64,000 nt of DNA, taken from Desulfosporosinus nitroreducens. GTDB taxonomy: Bacteria > Bacillota > Desulfitobacteriia > Desulfitobacteriales > Desulfitobacteriaceae. The translations under genes were made by a program, and so were the position numbers. Each line of letters opens with the position of its first letter. Position 1 is the stretch's first letter. The DNA is taken from assembly GCF_023897015.1 (NCBI RefSeq), contig NZ_JAMHFY010000007.1:124001-188000 (forward strand). The letters run 5' to 3'. Below are positions 1-8,300 of this stretch, piece after piece. Under the pieces are notes generated by a model. The model did not search any database, had not been told where the DNA came from, and was given only the letters and a program-made list of their open reading frames with translations.

Positions 1-646
1 CTTCATCAATCATTTCCCCAACATGACTTTCAGAGGGCGTAAATCCAGCTCTTTCTACATTCGTACTGTCTGACAGTAAACATAAAACCCCTTTATCTCC
101 CAGTTCGGAGAATTTATGAATGTCTAGTATCTCACCCGAAACAGGGGTGTGATCTAGTTTAAAGTCTCCCGTTACAACAACTGTTCCTAAAGGAGAATGG
201 ATAGCGATCGAAACTGAATCCGGTATACTGTGATTGACACGAATAAATTCAATGCGAAAAACTCCGAGCTTGATGACATCACGAGGCTGTACAACCGTTG
301 CCTGGATATTATTTAAGTTATTCTCTTTCATCTTGGACTGTATGATTCCTAAAGTCAAACGCGTTCCAAAAACGGGCACATCCACATCTCTCAATAAATA
401 TGGCAAGGCACCGATATGATCTTCATGTCCATGGGTTAGCAATATACCTAGAAGCATTTCTTTGTGTTCAATCAAATATGTGTAGTCTGGTATTACAATA
501 TCAATCCCCAGCATGTCTTCATCCGGAAACGCTAATCCAGCATCAACAAGCACCATCTGGTTATCATAGCGTATTACTGTCATATTCTTTCCAATTTCTC
601 CGAGTCCGCCCAAAGGAATAATTTGCAATTTATGATCTTTTGGCAA
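1..646 (-). CDS. rnj: Ribonuclease J, N-terminal part (runs off the left edge)
   Basis: This is the first 215 residues of a ribonuclease J, a metallo-beta-lactamase/beta-CASP enzyme with 5'-exo- and endonuclease activity in mRNA decay. The zinc motif HGHEDH lies at residues 72-77, and a second conserved stretch TGDFKLDHTP starts near residue 159. The start is a TTG preceded by a strong ggaggtgg ribosome-binding site 6-7 bases upstream; no in-frame ATG fits as well. The gene follows dapA as rnjB does in B. subtilis, so it may be the rnjB copy, but paralogue assignment needs the missing C-terminus. Confidence 0.93.
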   Translation of the reverse strand, partial: MPKDHKLQIIPLGGLGEIGKNMTVIRYDNQMVLVDAGLAFPDEDMLGIDIVIPDYTYLIEHKEMLLGILLTHGHEDHIGALPYLLRDVDVPVFGTRLTLGIIQSKMKENNLNNIQATVVQPRDVIKLGVFRIEFIRVNHSIPDSVSIAIHSPLGTVVVTGDFKLDHTPVSGEILDIHKFSELGDKGVLCLLSDSTNVERAGFTPSESHVGEMIDE

Positions 647-673
647 TCAAATCCACCTCCTATTTTTGTACTA

Positions 674-720
674 GTATAAGGGCAACCGCCTTCGGCTTGG
701 CGCTAACCAAGTTTTCTTTA
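674..720. repeat. Intergenic repeat, family A, copy 1
   Basis: This copy carries the core cttggcgctaaccaag, an imperfect palindrome, preceded by ccttcgg and followed by ttttcttta. A second copy lies 90 bases downstream at 763-823 and a shortened one at 8723-8751. The gene-poor stretch 647-1146 otherwise holds only copy 2 and a candidate promoter near 1043. Function is unknown; a REP-like element or processing signal downstream of a gene is possible. Confidence 0.7.
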
Positions 721-762
721 CACTACCCAGAAAGTATTAACTTAACGTTATATACTTCTGAA

Positions 763-823
763 GCATAAGGGCAACTAGGCGACCGCCTGCACCTTCGGCT
801 TGGCGCTAGCCAAGTTTTCTTTA
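763..823. repeat. Intergenic repeat, family A, copy 2
   Basis: This is a direct repeat of 674-720 with the same order of blocks: ataagggcaac, cgcc, ccttcgg, then the perfect palindrome cttggcgctagccaag and ttttcttta. It has about 10 extra bases between the first blocks. The repeat is outside any supported gene. Confidence 0.7.
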
Positions 824-1042
824 TATCTCATGTGCCTAAAAAGCTAACGGGATCCCCGTGGTTTCTTCGAAGCCCCAAAATAAAGCAACAAAAAGACGCG
901 AAATAACATAACGAACACAATGACGCCCAGTATTCGCCAGTACTTCGATAATCATCTATGAAACTAGCCGCACAATAAAGATAATACATTATAGCGCGAA
1001 AAACGAAGGCTTGCAAGTTAGTTCATTTTCTCTTAAAGCACC

Positions 1043-1071
1043 TTGATCACTCTATTTCTGACATGGATAAT
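1043..1071 (+). promoter_or_regulatory. Candidate sigma-A promoter for the DUF1540 gene
   Basis: TTGATC and GATAAT are separated by 17 bases, which is close to the vegetative consensus. The likely start of transcription would be about 70 bases before the DUF1540 start codon. This is a motif match only. Confidence 0.4.
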
Positions 1072-1146
1072 GTATTAAATACCACAATTCGGGAACTATA
1101 CCTTTAAGTCGTACTTTCTGACTAGTACTAGAAAGGTGGAATAGTC

Positions 1147-1284
1147 ATGACCAATGTTGTTTGCAGCGCAACCAAATGCCATCATAACGAGGATGGCCAC
1201 TGTCAACTTGAAACATTAAGTGTCACCTCCAGCTTAATGGATCGTGAAGCTGAATGTGCTTTTTACGAACCCGGAGATAAATAA
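1147..1284 (+). CDS. Small DUF1540-type cysteine protein (45 residues)
   Basis: The 45-residue product has four cysteines spaced as in DUF1540 proteins: Cys6, Cys11 with the following His-His-Asn, Cys19 and a late Cys39 before Ala-Phe. Such proteins are short, common in clostridia and presumed to bind a metal, but their role is not known. An aaaggtgg ribosome-binding site sits 6-8 bases before the ATG. The gene ends just before a strong terminator, so it is probably transcribed alone. Too short for a confident family call, but coding signs (start, RBS, terminator) agree. Confidence 0.7.
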   Translation: MTNVVCSATKCHHNEDGHCQLETLSVTSSLMDREAECAFYEPGDK

Positions 1285-1324
1285 ATCTTCTACAATCTAT
1301 TAATTCCCTTATTATATCTCTTCT

Positions 1325-1369
1325 ATAAGTCATCACCTTAGTAGGTGGTGACTTATATTATTTTTTACA
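1325..1369 (+). terminator. Rho-independent terminator after the DUF1540 gene
   Basis: A 13-bp stem (ataagtcatcacc pairing with ggtggtgacttat, one G-U pair) with a 6-base loop is followed by attatttttt. It lies about 40 bases after the stop codon. Confidence 0.88.
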
Positions 1370-1459
1370 GGCAGGAATTTAGATAGTGCTAGAGAATACT
1401 ATTTTAAAATAAAGAATATTATAAAAATTTTGTGGCTATTTACAATGAGGAGGTTAAAG

Positions 1460-1978
1460 ATGTTAAAATCTAAAGATGATCTTACCCGAGAGCAAGCACT
1501 AGCCCTGTTAGAAGATTTTGCAGTACGCTGGTTAGCGCATGATGGGCTTTGGTTCCAAGCTATTGAGCAAGTGCGAGGGATTGATGAAGCAGTCGAACTA
1601 GATATTAAGGCTTGGCGAACGTTTACTGTCTTAGAGGCTAAACGCATTATGAAGTTCCTTGGGTTACCTAAAGATGGAGGGCTTGACGCATTGGAAAGAG
1701 CTCTAAAGTTTCGGCTTTATGCCTTCATCAATGTACAAGAATGTTTCAGACCTAACGATCATACCCTTATCTTCCAAATGAAGGATTGCCGTGTTCAATC
1801 TAAACGAAAACAAAAGAATATGCCTGACCATCCTTGTAAGCCGGTGGGAGAAGTCGAGTATTCGTTATTTGCTTCTACAATTGACTCGCGAATCAAGACG
1901 ATTTGCATAGCATGCCCGCCAGACCCTCACCCTGAAGAATTCTATTGCGGTTGGAAGTTTACTCTTGGCGATGAATAG
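1460..1978 (+). CDS. DUF6125-like cytosolic protein
   Basis: The 172-residue protein resembles the DUF6125 group of conserved cytosolic proteins in clostridia and methanogens, to judge from the opening TREQALALLEDFAVRWLAHD and the late Cys-rich part (ECFRPNDHT, DCRVQSKRK, IACPPDPHPEE, FYCGWKF). Four to five conserved cysteines suggest metal or redox binding, but no function is established. I prefer the ATG at 1460, which has an ideal gaggagg site, over an upstream in-frame ATG at 1430 without one. It stands alone, opposite to the flanking rnj and dapA genes. Confidence 0.72.
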   Translation: MLKSKDDLTREQALALLEDFAVRWLAHDGLWFQAIEQVRGIDEAVELDIKAWRTFTVLEAKRIMKFLGLPKDGGLDALERALKFRLYAFINVQECFRPNDHTLIFQMKDCRVQSKRKQKNMPDHPCKPVGEVEYSLFASTIDSRIKTICIACPPDPHPEEFYCGWKFTLGDE

Positions 1979-1987
1979 CTATAAAGA

Positions 1988-2027
1988 AAATGAACCCCTG
2001 CATAGACGTAAGCAGAGGTTCATTTTC
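1988..2027. terminator. Bidirectional terminator between convergent genes
   Basis: The stem tgaacccctgc / gcagaggttca with one mismatch is flanked by A-runs on the left and a T-rich tail on the right. It lies between the end of the DUF6125 gene and the end of dapA, so it can serve both strands. Confidence 0.8.
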
Positions 2028-2092
2028 TTATAAGAATATATAAAGCGCAGAGCATTTTCTTCGGTTATTTCGGGTTTTGCTCGTAAAATCTC

Positions 2093-3049
2093 CTAGACGA
2101 TTGGGTGTCCAGGTTTTTCGGAAGCAACTTTTAATTCTGATATTAGTTGTGCCTGAATTCTATTCTTAGGGGTTGACTTTTTTATAGTTTTCAGAAGATC
2201 TTGTAAAAAGGTTATTTCTTCACTCGTTGCCTCAACTAAAGGCAAGCGAACTCCACCGGCTTTGATACCAATCATATTCATAAGTGCTTTAATCGGAACA
2301 GGGTTTGAGGTTACAAATATCCCTTTAAATACAGGAAACAGTTCAAGATGCCATTTTGTTGCTTGAGCTGTATCCCCTGCAAACCACGCATCTACCATGG
2401 CTTTCATTTCGTCTCCAATGACATGGGCAGCAACGCTGATTATTCCGCTGCATCCTAAGGCCAGCATTGGCAAGGTCATTGAGTCATCTCCGCTGTATAC
2501 CTCAAATTCAGCCGGCAACAGTCTTTTTAGCTCAGTGACCTGATCCAGGGAGCCTGCTGCTTCTTTTAAAGAAACTATGTTAGGAATTTCAGACAATCTC
2601 TTAACTGTTTCTGGCATTAAATTAGCTGACGTTCTGCCAGGTACATTATAAAGCATTAAAGGTAATGATGACGCCTCTGCTATCGCCTTAAAGTGCTGAA
2701 ACATTCCCTCTTGAGAAGGTTTATTATAGTAGGGTACAACTGCCATTAAACCATCTACACCCGTTGTCGCCGCCATGCGGGCCAATGAAACACTGGAATT
2801 TGTGGAATTTGATCCAATCCCTGCAATCACCGTTGCCTTCGTTCCCAAAGCCCCTTTAATCGCCTTAAAGAGCTCAATTTTTTCTTGATCGGTTACAGTC
2901 GGAGATTCTCCTGTGGTACCACACACGACAACCCCATCTGATCCATGGTCTGTCAAATACTTAGCTAAGCGTACGGCTTCTTGATAATCCACTTCCAGCG
3001 CTTCGTTCATGGGAGTTACCATGGCAGTCAAGATTCTACCAAAAGACAT
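2093..3049 (-). CDS. dapA: 4-hydroxy-tetrahydrodipicolinate synthase
   Basis: DapA condenses pyruvate with aspartate semialdehyde, the branch point toward diaminopimelate, lysine and spore dipicolinate. Numbering from the ATG at 3049 (MSFGRIL), GTTGE is at 44-48, YYNKP at 107-111, YNVPGRT at 134-140 and the Schiff-base lysine is Lys162 in SLKEAAG; GCSGIISV follows at 199-206. Two upstream in-frame starts exist (3073, 3058) but lack good spacing from the aaagga site. At 318 residues it is roughly 25 longer than usual because of a polar, basic C-terminal tail after about residue 290. It is the last gene of the dapB-dpaAB-asd-dapG-dapA run. Confidence 0.96.
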   Translation of the reverse strand: MSFGRILTAMVTPMNEALEVDYQEAVRLAKYLTDHGSDGVVVCGTTGESPTVTDQEKIELFKAIKGALGTKATVIAGIGSNSTNSSVSLARMAATTGVDGLMAVVPYYNKPSQEGMFQHFKAIAEASSLPLMLYNVPGRTSANLMPETVKRLSEIPNIVSLKEAAGSLDQVTELKRLLPAEFEVYSGDDSMTLPMLALGCSGIISVAAHVIGDEMKAMVDAWFAGDTAQATKWHLELFPVFKGIFVTSNPVPIKALMNMIGIKAGGVRLPLVEATSEEITFLQDLLKTIKKSTPKNRIQAQLISELKVASEKPGHPIV

Positions 3050-3085
3050 CTTTCTCATCCTTTCTTCCCACATCCATTTTACATA

Positions 3086-4312
3086 CTATATGTCTAGCTC
3101 AAACTTCTTGTGCAACGCTTGTACTGCAGTCACCATGTCCCCCTGATGAACCAGCACCCAAATTGTTGTATGTGAATCAGCCGATTGCAGGATAGTCACA
3201 CCAGCGTCCGAGAGTGCTTCGACCATATCTGCCATAACACCTGGGACGCCTGCAATTCCAGCCCCAACTATGGATACCTTTGCACAACTAGGTAAAACCT
3301 CTGGTTCAAAGTCCATATCCCGTAACATTTGGATTGCTTTTGTGGCAACCTCATCTGAAACAGTATATAACACTGCTTCTGGTTGCACACTTATAAAATC
3401 TACACTTATATCAGCAAGTGCCATTGCTTTAAAAATCCGCTTATCTGTAAGATGTATGTTTGAAGCATCTGCGGTTAATATCCGAAGTTGAGTGACATTA
3501 GGTGTATGGGCGATTCCTGCAATGATGCGGTCAGTGGTGATATCCGTTCCGACTTCCCGATTGGGATGCATATTGGTTACCAATGTCCCTGGGGCTTTAG
3601 AAAAAGTTGATTTTATCCTCAGCGGAATATTTCGTTGCATCGCGATTTCCACGGCGCGTGGATGAATAACTTTTGCTCCTTGATAAGCCATCTGACATAT
3701 TTCGTTATAAGTAACAATATCTAAAATACGAGCATTTTCAACGATTCTAGGATCAGCAGTCATGATCCCTTCAACATCTGTATAGATATCGATAAATTCA
3801 GCAGCAAGGGCAACCCCAAGTGCTGAAGCCGTAGTATCACTTCCTCCTCGACCAAGAGTTGTAACCTGACCACCTTCTGTAACTCCTTGAAATCCGGTCA
3901 CAACTACAACGTATCCTTCTGCCAATTGCTTTAGTATCTCAGCCGGCTCCACTCGAACAATCCGGGCATCCCCAAAATCATTATTAGTAATGATTCCTGC
4001 CTGCCCTCCTGTCAAGAGGACCGCTCTCAACCCCAGGCTATTTAAAGTGCTTACCAAGACAGTCCCTGAAATGACTTCTCCACAACTCATCAATAAATCT
4101 AACTCGCGTTTGGGTAAATCAGGATGTATTCCTTTAACCATATTCAGAAACGTATCCGTTGCATAGGGGTCCCCGGATCGTCCAATAGCCGATACCACGA
4201 CAACTGGAGAATACCCATCCTGAACTGCTTCTGAAACTATAGAAGCCACCTGAGTCCTTCGCTCTTCTGTAGCTAGGGAGGTACCGCCAAATTTCTGTAC
4301 TAGGATATTCAA
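3086..4312 (-). CDS. dapG: Aspartate kinase, monofunctional
   Basis: This enzyme phosphorylates aspartate, the first step of the aspartate-family pathway. The kinase signature KFGGTS is at residues 7-12 and two ACT-type regulatory domains occupy the last 150 residues. The 408-residue size and the place between asd and dapA match B. subtilis dapG, the isozyme that serves diaminopimelate/dipicolinate synthesis and is feedback-regulated by diaminopimelate there; regulation here is inferred. The start is TTG with a gggggatagg site. The upstream spacer carries a TTCG-rich hairpin. Confidence 0.95.
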   Translation of the reverse strand: MNILVQKFGGTSLATEERRTQVASIVSEAVQDGYSPVVVVSAIGRSGDPYATDTFLNMVKGIHPDLPKRELDLLMSCGEVISGTVLVSTLNSLGLRAVLLTGGQAGIITNNDFGDARIVRVEPAEILKQLAEGYVVVVTGFQGVTEGGQVTTLGRGGSDTTASALGVALAAEFIDIYTDVEGIMTADPRIVENARILDIVTYNEICQMAYQGAKVIHPRAVEIAMQRNIPLRIKSTFSKAPGTLVTNMHPNREVGTDITTDRIIAGIAHTPNVTQLRILTADASNIHLTDKRIFKAMALADISVDFISVQPEAVLYTVSDEVATKAIQMLRDMDFEPEVLPSCAKVSIVGAGIAGVPGVMADMVEALSDAGVTILQSADSHTTIWVLVHQGDMVTAVQALHKKFELDI

Positions 4313-4330
4313 TTCCTATCCCCCCTTCTC

Positions 4331-4362
4331 GTGGTTCGATGTTCGTGGTTCAAACCGCGAAC
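4331..4362. repeat. TTCG-rich hairpin repeat (family B)
   Basis: The sequence gttcgtggttc / aaaccgcgaac forms a near-perfect stem immediately upstream of dapG. Related TTCG words occur at 9225-9342, 37484-37510, 41473-41650, 44048-44085 and weakly at 52753-52786, always between genes. Confidence 0.65.
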
Positions 4363-4424
4363 TCCAAATTATATCTTTAACCAATAGAACTTTAGACCAC
4401 TAAATCTCCAACTGCAATCCTCGA

Positions 4425-5414
4425 TTAAAGTAATAGCTCTGCGATTTGAACAGCGTTTGTGGCCGCACCTTTGCGAATTTGATCTCCTACCACCCACATG
4501 TTAAATCCCTGATCGATGGAGTAGTCTTTACGCAAACGTCCAACATAGACTTCATCTTTGTCAGAGCTAAACCATGGCATTGGATAGTGATCCTTACTAG
4601 GGTCGTCTATTACTACGATACCAGGAGCTTTGCTTAAGGCCTCCCGAATTTCTGAAACACTCACCAGTCTGTCTGTTTCAACATTAATAGATTCTGAGTG
4701 ACTCCGAAAAACAGGTACGCGAACTGTTGTCGCGGTAATGGCCATACTAGGTACGCGGAAAATTTTCTGGGTTTCTTTAACCATCTTCCACTCTTCTTTG
4801 GTATAGTCGCCCTCTTGAAATACATCAATGCGCGGAACAAGGTTAAAGGCAATCTGATGAGGGAAAACACTGGAAATAAGTTCTTCCCCTTGAGACCAAG
4901 CTTTCACCTGTGCACCTAATTCTTCAATACCTTCTCGCCCGGCACCTGAAACGGCTTGATAAGTAGATACTACCACGCGACGGATTCCAGCTAAATCATA
5001 AATAGGCTTAAGGGCAACTGCCATAATAATCGTCGAACAATTAGGATTGGCAATTATTCCCTTATGCCATTTTACATCTTCCGGATTAACTTCTGGTACT
5101 ACAAGCGGCACTTCCGGGTCAAGTCTAAAAGCACTGCTGTTATCAATGACCACAGCCCCACTGTCAACCGCAGATCGGGCATATTCCGTACTTGCTGATC
5201 CACCTGCAAAGAGCGCAATATCTATCCCCTTAAAACTCTCGTGGGTTGTCTCCTGAACCTCTAGTTCTTGACCCTGCCATGCAATACGTTTACCAGCAGA
5301 ACGCTTTGATGCTAATAACCTCAGTTCATCAACTGGAAACTTCCGCTCGGCAAGAATTTTAAGGAACTCTTGTCCTACTGCACCTGTGGCTCCAACAATT
5401 GCTACATTTGACAT
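4425..5414 (-). CDS. asd: Aspartate-semialdehyde dehydrogenase
   Basis: Asd reduces aspartyl phosphate to the semialdehyde with NADPH. The nucleotide loop GATGAVGQEF is at residues 8-17, the catalytic cysteine is Cys126 in ANPNCSTI, and the YQAVSGAG and RSHSESIN blocks follow. The 329-residue length is normal. An aaggagg site precedes the ATG. It sits between dpaB and dapG, as in B. subtilis. Confidence 0.97.
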   Translation of the reverse strand: MSNVAIVGATGAVGQEFLKILAERKFPVDELRLLASKRSAGKRIAWQGQELEVQETTHESFKGIDIALFAGGSASTEYARSAVDSGAVVIDNSSAFRLDPEVPLVVPEVNPEDVKWHKGIIANPNCSTIIMAVALKPIYDLAGIRRVVVSTYQAVSGAGREGIEELGAQVKAWSQGEELISSVFPHQIAFNLVPRIDVFQEGDYTKEEWKMVKETQKIFRVPSMAITATTVRVPVFRSHSESINVETDRLVSVSEIREALSKAPGIVVIDDPSKDHYPMPWFSSDKDEVYVGRLRKDYSIDQGFNMWVVGDQIRKGAATNAVQIAELLL

Positions 5415-5460
5415 TAATTATGTGCCTCCTTACTTTATATCTGGAATTAGACCAGTGGGG

Positions 5461-5485
5461 GGTGCCTTACTGCACGCAAGGCACC
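5461..5485. other. Hairpin between dpaB and asd
   Basis: The stem ggtgcctt / aaggcacc with a 9-base loop lies in the 90-base gap between dpaB and asd. On the plus strand it is followed by ttgtttt, but on the transcribed minus strand there is no U-run, so it is more likely an mRNA structure or a weak pause than a true terminator. Confidence 0.4.
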
Positions 5486-5504
5486 TTGTTTTGCCAGACG
5501 ATAA

Positions 5505-6098
5505 TCACTTTACTAAATAATCCACTAATACCGGTTGAATTTGCTTTCCGGCACAAGCCATGAGAATGGTATCCGGAATTTTATCCATATGTGCCACTAA
5601 AGAATTTGCCTTGACTTCTGGATTATCTTGACCAAACGGCACCAAGTAAATATTTTTTGTAATGAGTAAGGTTCCAATATTACGGGCATTTAATCCCAGT
5701 CCGTCATTACTGGAAATTGCTAAAACTAAAGGTCTCTGATTTCGAAGATGGGATTTAGCAGCCATGAGCACCGGGCTGTCAATAATTCCGTTAGCAAGCT
5801 TTGCCAGAGTATTTCCGGTACATGGAGCAATCACTACGCAATCGAACATCTTATTGGGTCCAATCGGCTCCGCATCAGGAATAGTAGAAATCAGCTCCTT
5901 ATGAGTAATCTCTTGAAATCGATGCTTCCAATCCTCTGCTTTGCCAAATCGTGTGTTCATACTATCAACAGAATAAGAGATAATCGGTGTCACCTCTGCA
6001 CCCTCATCAACTAATCGCTTCATTACCTGGGTAACCTCATGTACTGTACAGTGTGATCCTGTTATAGCAAAACCAATTCTCAACCCATCAAACTTCAT
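5505..6098 (-). CDS. dpaB: Dipicolinate synthase subunit B
   Basis: DpaB (SpoVFB) is the flavoprotein-fold subunit that with DpaA converts the DapA product into dipicolinic acid in the mother cell. Family marks are GFAITGSHCT near the start, VIAPCTGNTLAKLANG around residues 90-105 and the ISSNDGLG block. The 197-residue length is typical. A gtggaggtg site precedes the ATG and only 3 bases separate it from dpaA, so the two are translated together. Expression under sigma-K is known in B. subtilis; I see no promoter evidence here. Confidence 0.96.
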   Translation of the reverse strand: MKFDGLRIGFAITGSHCTVHEVTQVMKRLVDEGAEVTPIISYSVDSMNTRFGKAEDWKHRFQEITHKELISTIPDAEPIGPNKMFDCVVIAPCTGNTLAKLANGIIDSPVLMAAKSHLRNQRPLVLAISSNDGLGLNARNIGTLLITKNIYLVPFGQDNPEVKANSLVAHMDKIPDTILMACAGKQIQPVLVDYLVK

Positions 6099-6101
6099 CC
6101 C

Positions 6102-7019
6102 TTACACCTCCACTTTACGAGTAGTGTTCACTGTGGTCAAGTGACGAAGAATAAGTTGCGGGTAAATATGAGCAAGAATTCGTCCGGCTGTTTTAGGAGC
6201 TACGGTGCCGGGGAGGCCGGGAGCTAAGAATGCTTTTATACCTTGATTCTGAGCATATTCGAAATCTGTGCCTCCAGGAGCAGATGCCAAGTCCACGATT
6301 ACCGCATCTCGATCGACCTTTTCTAACACCATGCGACCTAAAACAGGATGAGGTACTGTGTTAAAGATGATTTCAGCGTGACCAATCTCATCTTCAATAT
6401 CTGCGAAATGTACCGCATGAACTCCCATCTCGGTAGCACGTGCTAAATCGGAAGGCTTTCGAGCAACACCAGTTACATGGGCACCAATTCCTTGCAACAT
6501 GCGAGCTAAAGTCCAACCACACCGACCTAAGCCAACGACAAAACTATTGCTGCCATGAATTGTAATCGTCGTGGCCTGCATCGCCATTTGAATAGCACCT
6601 TCTGCCGAAGGTATGGAATTAAGGATAGCAAGTTCATTTAGGCTGGCAGTTTCTACTAATTGAATTCCTAATTCAACTGCGCTTGCTTTCAGATCTGGTC
6701 GTGCAAAACCAATGACCAATGGTACATGCTTCGGAATAGATTCAAGTACCTTCTTGTTTAAGACAATGGGTGAATCTGAGTATTTAGCTTTGACAGCCCC
6801 ACGTTCATCCGTGCCGAACATCGGAAAAAGCAACACATCCACTTGCCCAACAGCATCTTCCAGAGATGGCGCTAGCGTTAATCCCGAAATGGGAGAAGCC
6901 TTTTCGAATCCGACCCCGACTATGTAGGCTCCCTGTTTTTGTAGTTCGGAAATTAAATAGAGTTCCCGATCATCTCCCCCAACTACTGCAAAACGAATTC
7001 CCTTCAAACCCGCACTCAT
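6102..7019 (-). CDS. dpaA: Dipicolinate synthase subunit A
   Basis: DpaA (SpoVFA) is the NAD(P)-binding, catalytic dehydrogenase-like subunit of dipicolinate synthase. The N-terminal part starts with FAVVGGDDRELYL, and a Rossmann loop VVGLGRCGWTLARML lies near residues 160-175; PGGTDFEYA and the PGLPGTVAPKTAGRI block near the C-terminus are characteristic of SpoVFA. Length 305 residues is standard. It lies directly between dapB and dpaB, so dapB and dpaA, which compete for the same substrate, are adjacent. Confidence 0.96.
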   Translation of the reverse strand: MSAGLKGIRFAVVGGDDRELYLISELQKQGAYIVGVGFEKASPISGLTLAPSLEDAVGQVDVLLFPMFGTDERGAVKAKYSDSPIVLNKKVLESIPKHVPLVIGFARPDLKASAVELGIQLVETASLNELAILNSIPSAEGAIQMAMQATTITIHGSNSFVVGLGRCGWTLARMLQGIGAHVTGVARKPSDLARATEMGVHAVHFADIEDEIGHAEIIFNTVPHPVLGRMVLEKVDRDAVIVDLASAPGGTDFEYAQNQGIKAFLAPGLPGTVAPKTAGRILAHIYPQLILRHLTTVNTTRKVEV

Positions 7020-7100
7020 TTTTATGCCCCCTTTGAGACAGTGTCCTATGACTACTATCCATTATATGAGGGTATGCAGGCTGCGGTTACGCCTAAATCA

Positions 7101-7904
7101 TTAATCAAGGAAATTATCGAGCCCTATTACCAGTTCTGTCAGATCAGAAGATTTACGTATACTCAGCATAACCCCAGGCATATAGGTTTCTCTGGAAAAT
7201 GCATCATGCCTAATGGTCAGTGCCTGACCTAATCCCCCGAATATAACTTCTTGGTGAGCAATTAAACCTGGCAAACGTACAGAGTGAATATGAATTCCAG
7301 CAATGTCGGCGCCTCTGGCCCCTTGGATTTTTTCGTATTCATTCGGGTGTCCTTGGACCATAGGTTCACGGACTTCCAAAATTCCTTCCACCGTTTTTAA
7401 GGCTGTACCCGATGGAGCATCTAATTTTTGATCATGGTGCATTTCAATGATATCAACATTAGGGAAATATTTTGCAGATTCCCTAGCAAAACGCATCATC
7501 AAAATTGCCCCAATAGAGAAATTCGGTGCCAAAAACGCACCTGTTTTTTCTTTTTCTACGAGTGTACGAATTTCACCTATCTCAGCTTCATCTAACCCGG
7601 TGGTTCCTATAATCGGAACCACTCCAGCCATTATAGCTGTTTTCGAATTTTTTAAAACTGATTGAGGATTCGTGAAATCAACTAAGACATCGGCTCGCGA
7701 AGAACGCAAATTCTCAATCTCCAGTGGCCCTGTAATATCAATACCAACCCTCGGAGCACCAACAACAAACCCAACATCCATTCCTTGATGTCGCGTATCT
7801 GAAGCCCCTACTAAAAGGAGATCTTCTTCTTTCAAAATCGTACGGATCACTTCTTGACCCATCTTCCCACTTGCTCCAGCCACGTAAACACGAATTTTCT
7901 TCAA
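7101..7904 (-). CDS. dapB: 4-hydroxy-tetrahydrodipicolinate reductase
   Basis: DapB reduces the DapA product to tetrahydrodipicolinate for diaminopimelate and lysine. The dinucleotide loop GASGKMG is at residues 10-16, GTTG at 100-103 and the catalytic HHDQK at 156-160. Length 267 is normal. The start is TTG with a strong aggagggg site 8 bases upstream. In B. subtilis dapB lies elsewhere, so its presence at the head of the dpaAB-asd-dapG-dapA run completes the pathway here. Confidence 0.97.
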   Translation of the reverse strand: MKKIRVYVAGASGKMGQEVIRTILKEEDLLLVGASDTRHQGMDVGFVVGAPRVGIDITGPLEIENLRSSRADVLVDFTNPQSVLKNSKTAIMAGVVPIIGTTGLDEAEIGEIRTLVEKEKTGAFLAPNFSIGAILMMRFARESAKYFPNVDIIEMHHDQKLDAPSGTALKTVEGILEVREPMVQGHPNEYEKIQGARGADIAGIHIHSVRLPGLIAHQEVIFGGLGQALTIRHDAFSRETYMPGVMLSIRKSSDLTELVIGLDNFLD

Positions 7905-7928
7905 CGAAACCCCTCCTGCGATGATAAG

Positions 7929-7963
7929 GTAAAAACCCCGTTGCCAAAACGCAATGCGGGGTT
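7929..7963 (-). terminator. Terminator after ymxH, before dapB
   Basis: Read on the minus strand, aaccccgcattgc and gcaacggggtt pair and are followed by a U-run (tttttacc). It separates the ymxH transcript from dapB, suggesting that dapB starts its own transcript. Confidence 0.82.
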
Positions 7964-8016
7964 AAAGCTATTCCATTCATTTTATTGGGTATCAGGGCCT
8001 CTGTCAAATTGAATTT

Positions 8017-8286
8017 TCAGCGAATTCTTTCCGATCTGTTCTGTAGATCGACGATAATGACCTCAGACCCGACTTTTTTGACCGTTTGCCAAGGTATCAC
8101 AAGCTGTTCACGCTCTCTATCTCCTTTGGAACCCCAAAAACCTGAAAAACCTCCTCGGGAAGTAAGAATGATTGCTTCAACAGATCCATTAAAGGAAATC
8201 TCAAGATCTGCATCTCCCACCAGTCCCAGTTTTGCTCCATCATAGAGATTAATTATTTCTTTCCCTGCCAGATCACTTAAAAGCAT
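8017..8286 (-). CDS. ymxH: YlmC/YmxH family PRC-barrel sporulation protein
   Basis: The 89-residue product has the compact PRC-barrel pattern of YlmC/YmxH proteins: MLLSDLAGKEIINLYDGAKL, a central GDADLEI strand and the LVIPWQTVKKVGSEVIIVD end. These proteins are conserved in sporeformers and their exact role is uncertain. The ATG at 8286 has a ggggagagg site and is preferred over an in-frame ATG at 8322. Its place between the M16 protease and dpaA is the same as in B. subtilis, though here dut and an unidentified membrane gene intervene. Confidence 0.85.
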   Translation of the reverse strand: MLLSDLAGKEIINLYDGAKLGLVGDADLEISFNGSVEAIILTSRGGFSGFWGSKGDREREQLVIPWQTVKKVGSEVIIVDLQNRSERIR

Positions 8287-8300
8287 CTTAATCCTCTCCC

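Noticed and set aside
828-1016. 62-codon minus-strand ORF
   Set aside because: No ribosome-binding site, cysteine- and tyrosine-rich odd composition and no neighbour support; it overlaps the end of a repeat.
7041-7232. Plus-strand 63-codon ORF over the end of dapB
   Set aside because: It overlaps the dapB 3' end on the opposite strand and has no ribosome-binding site.
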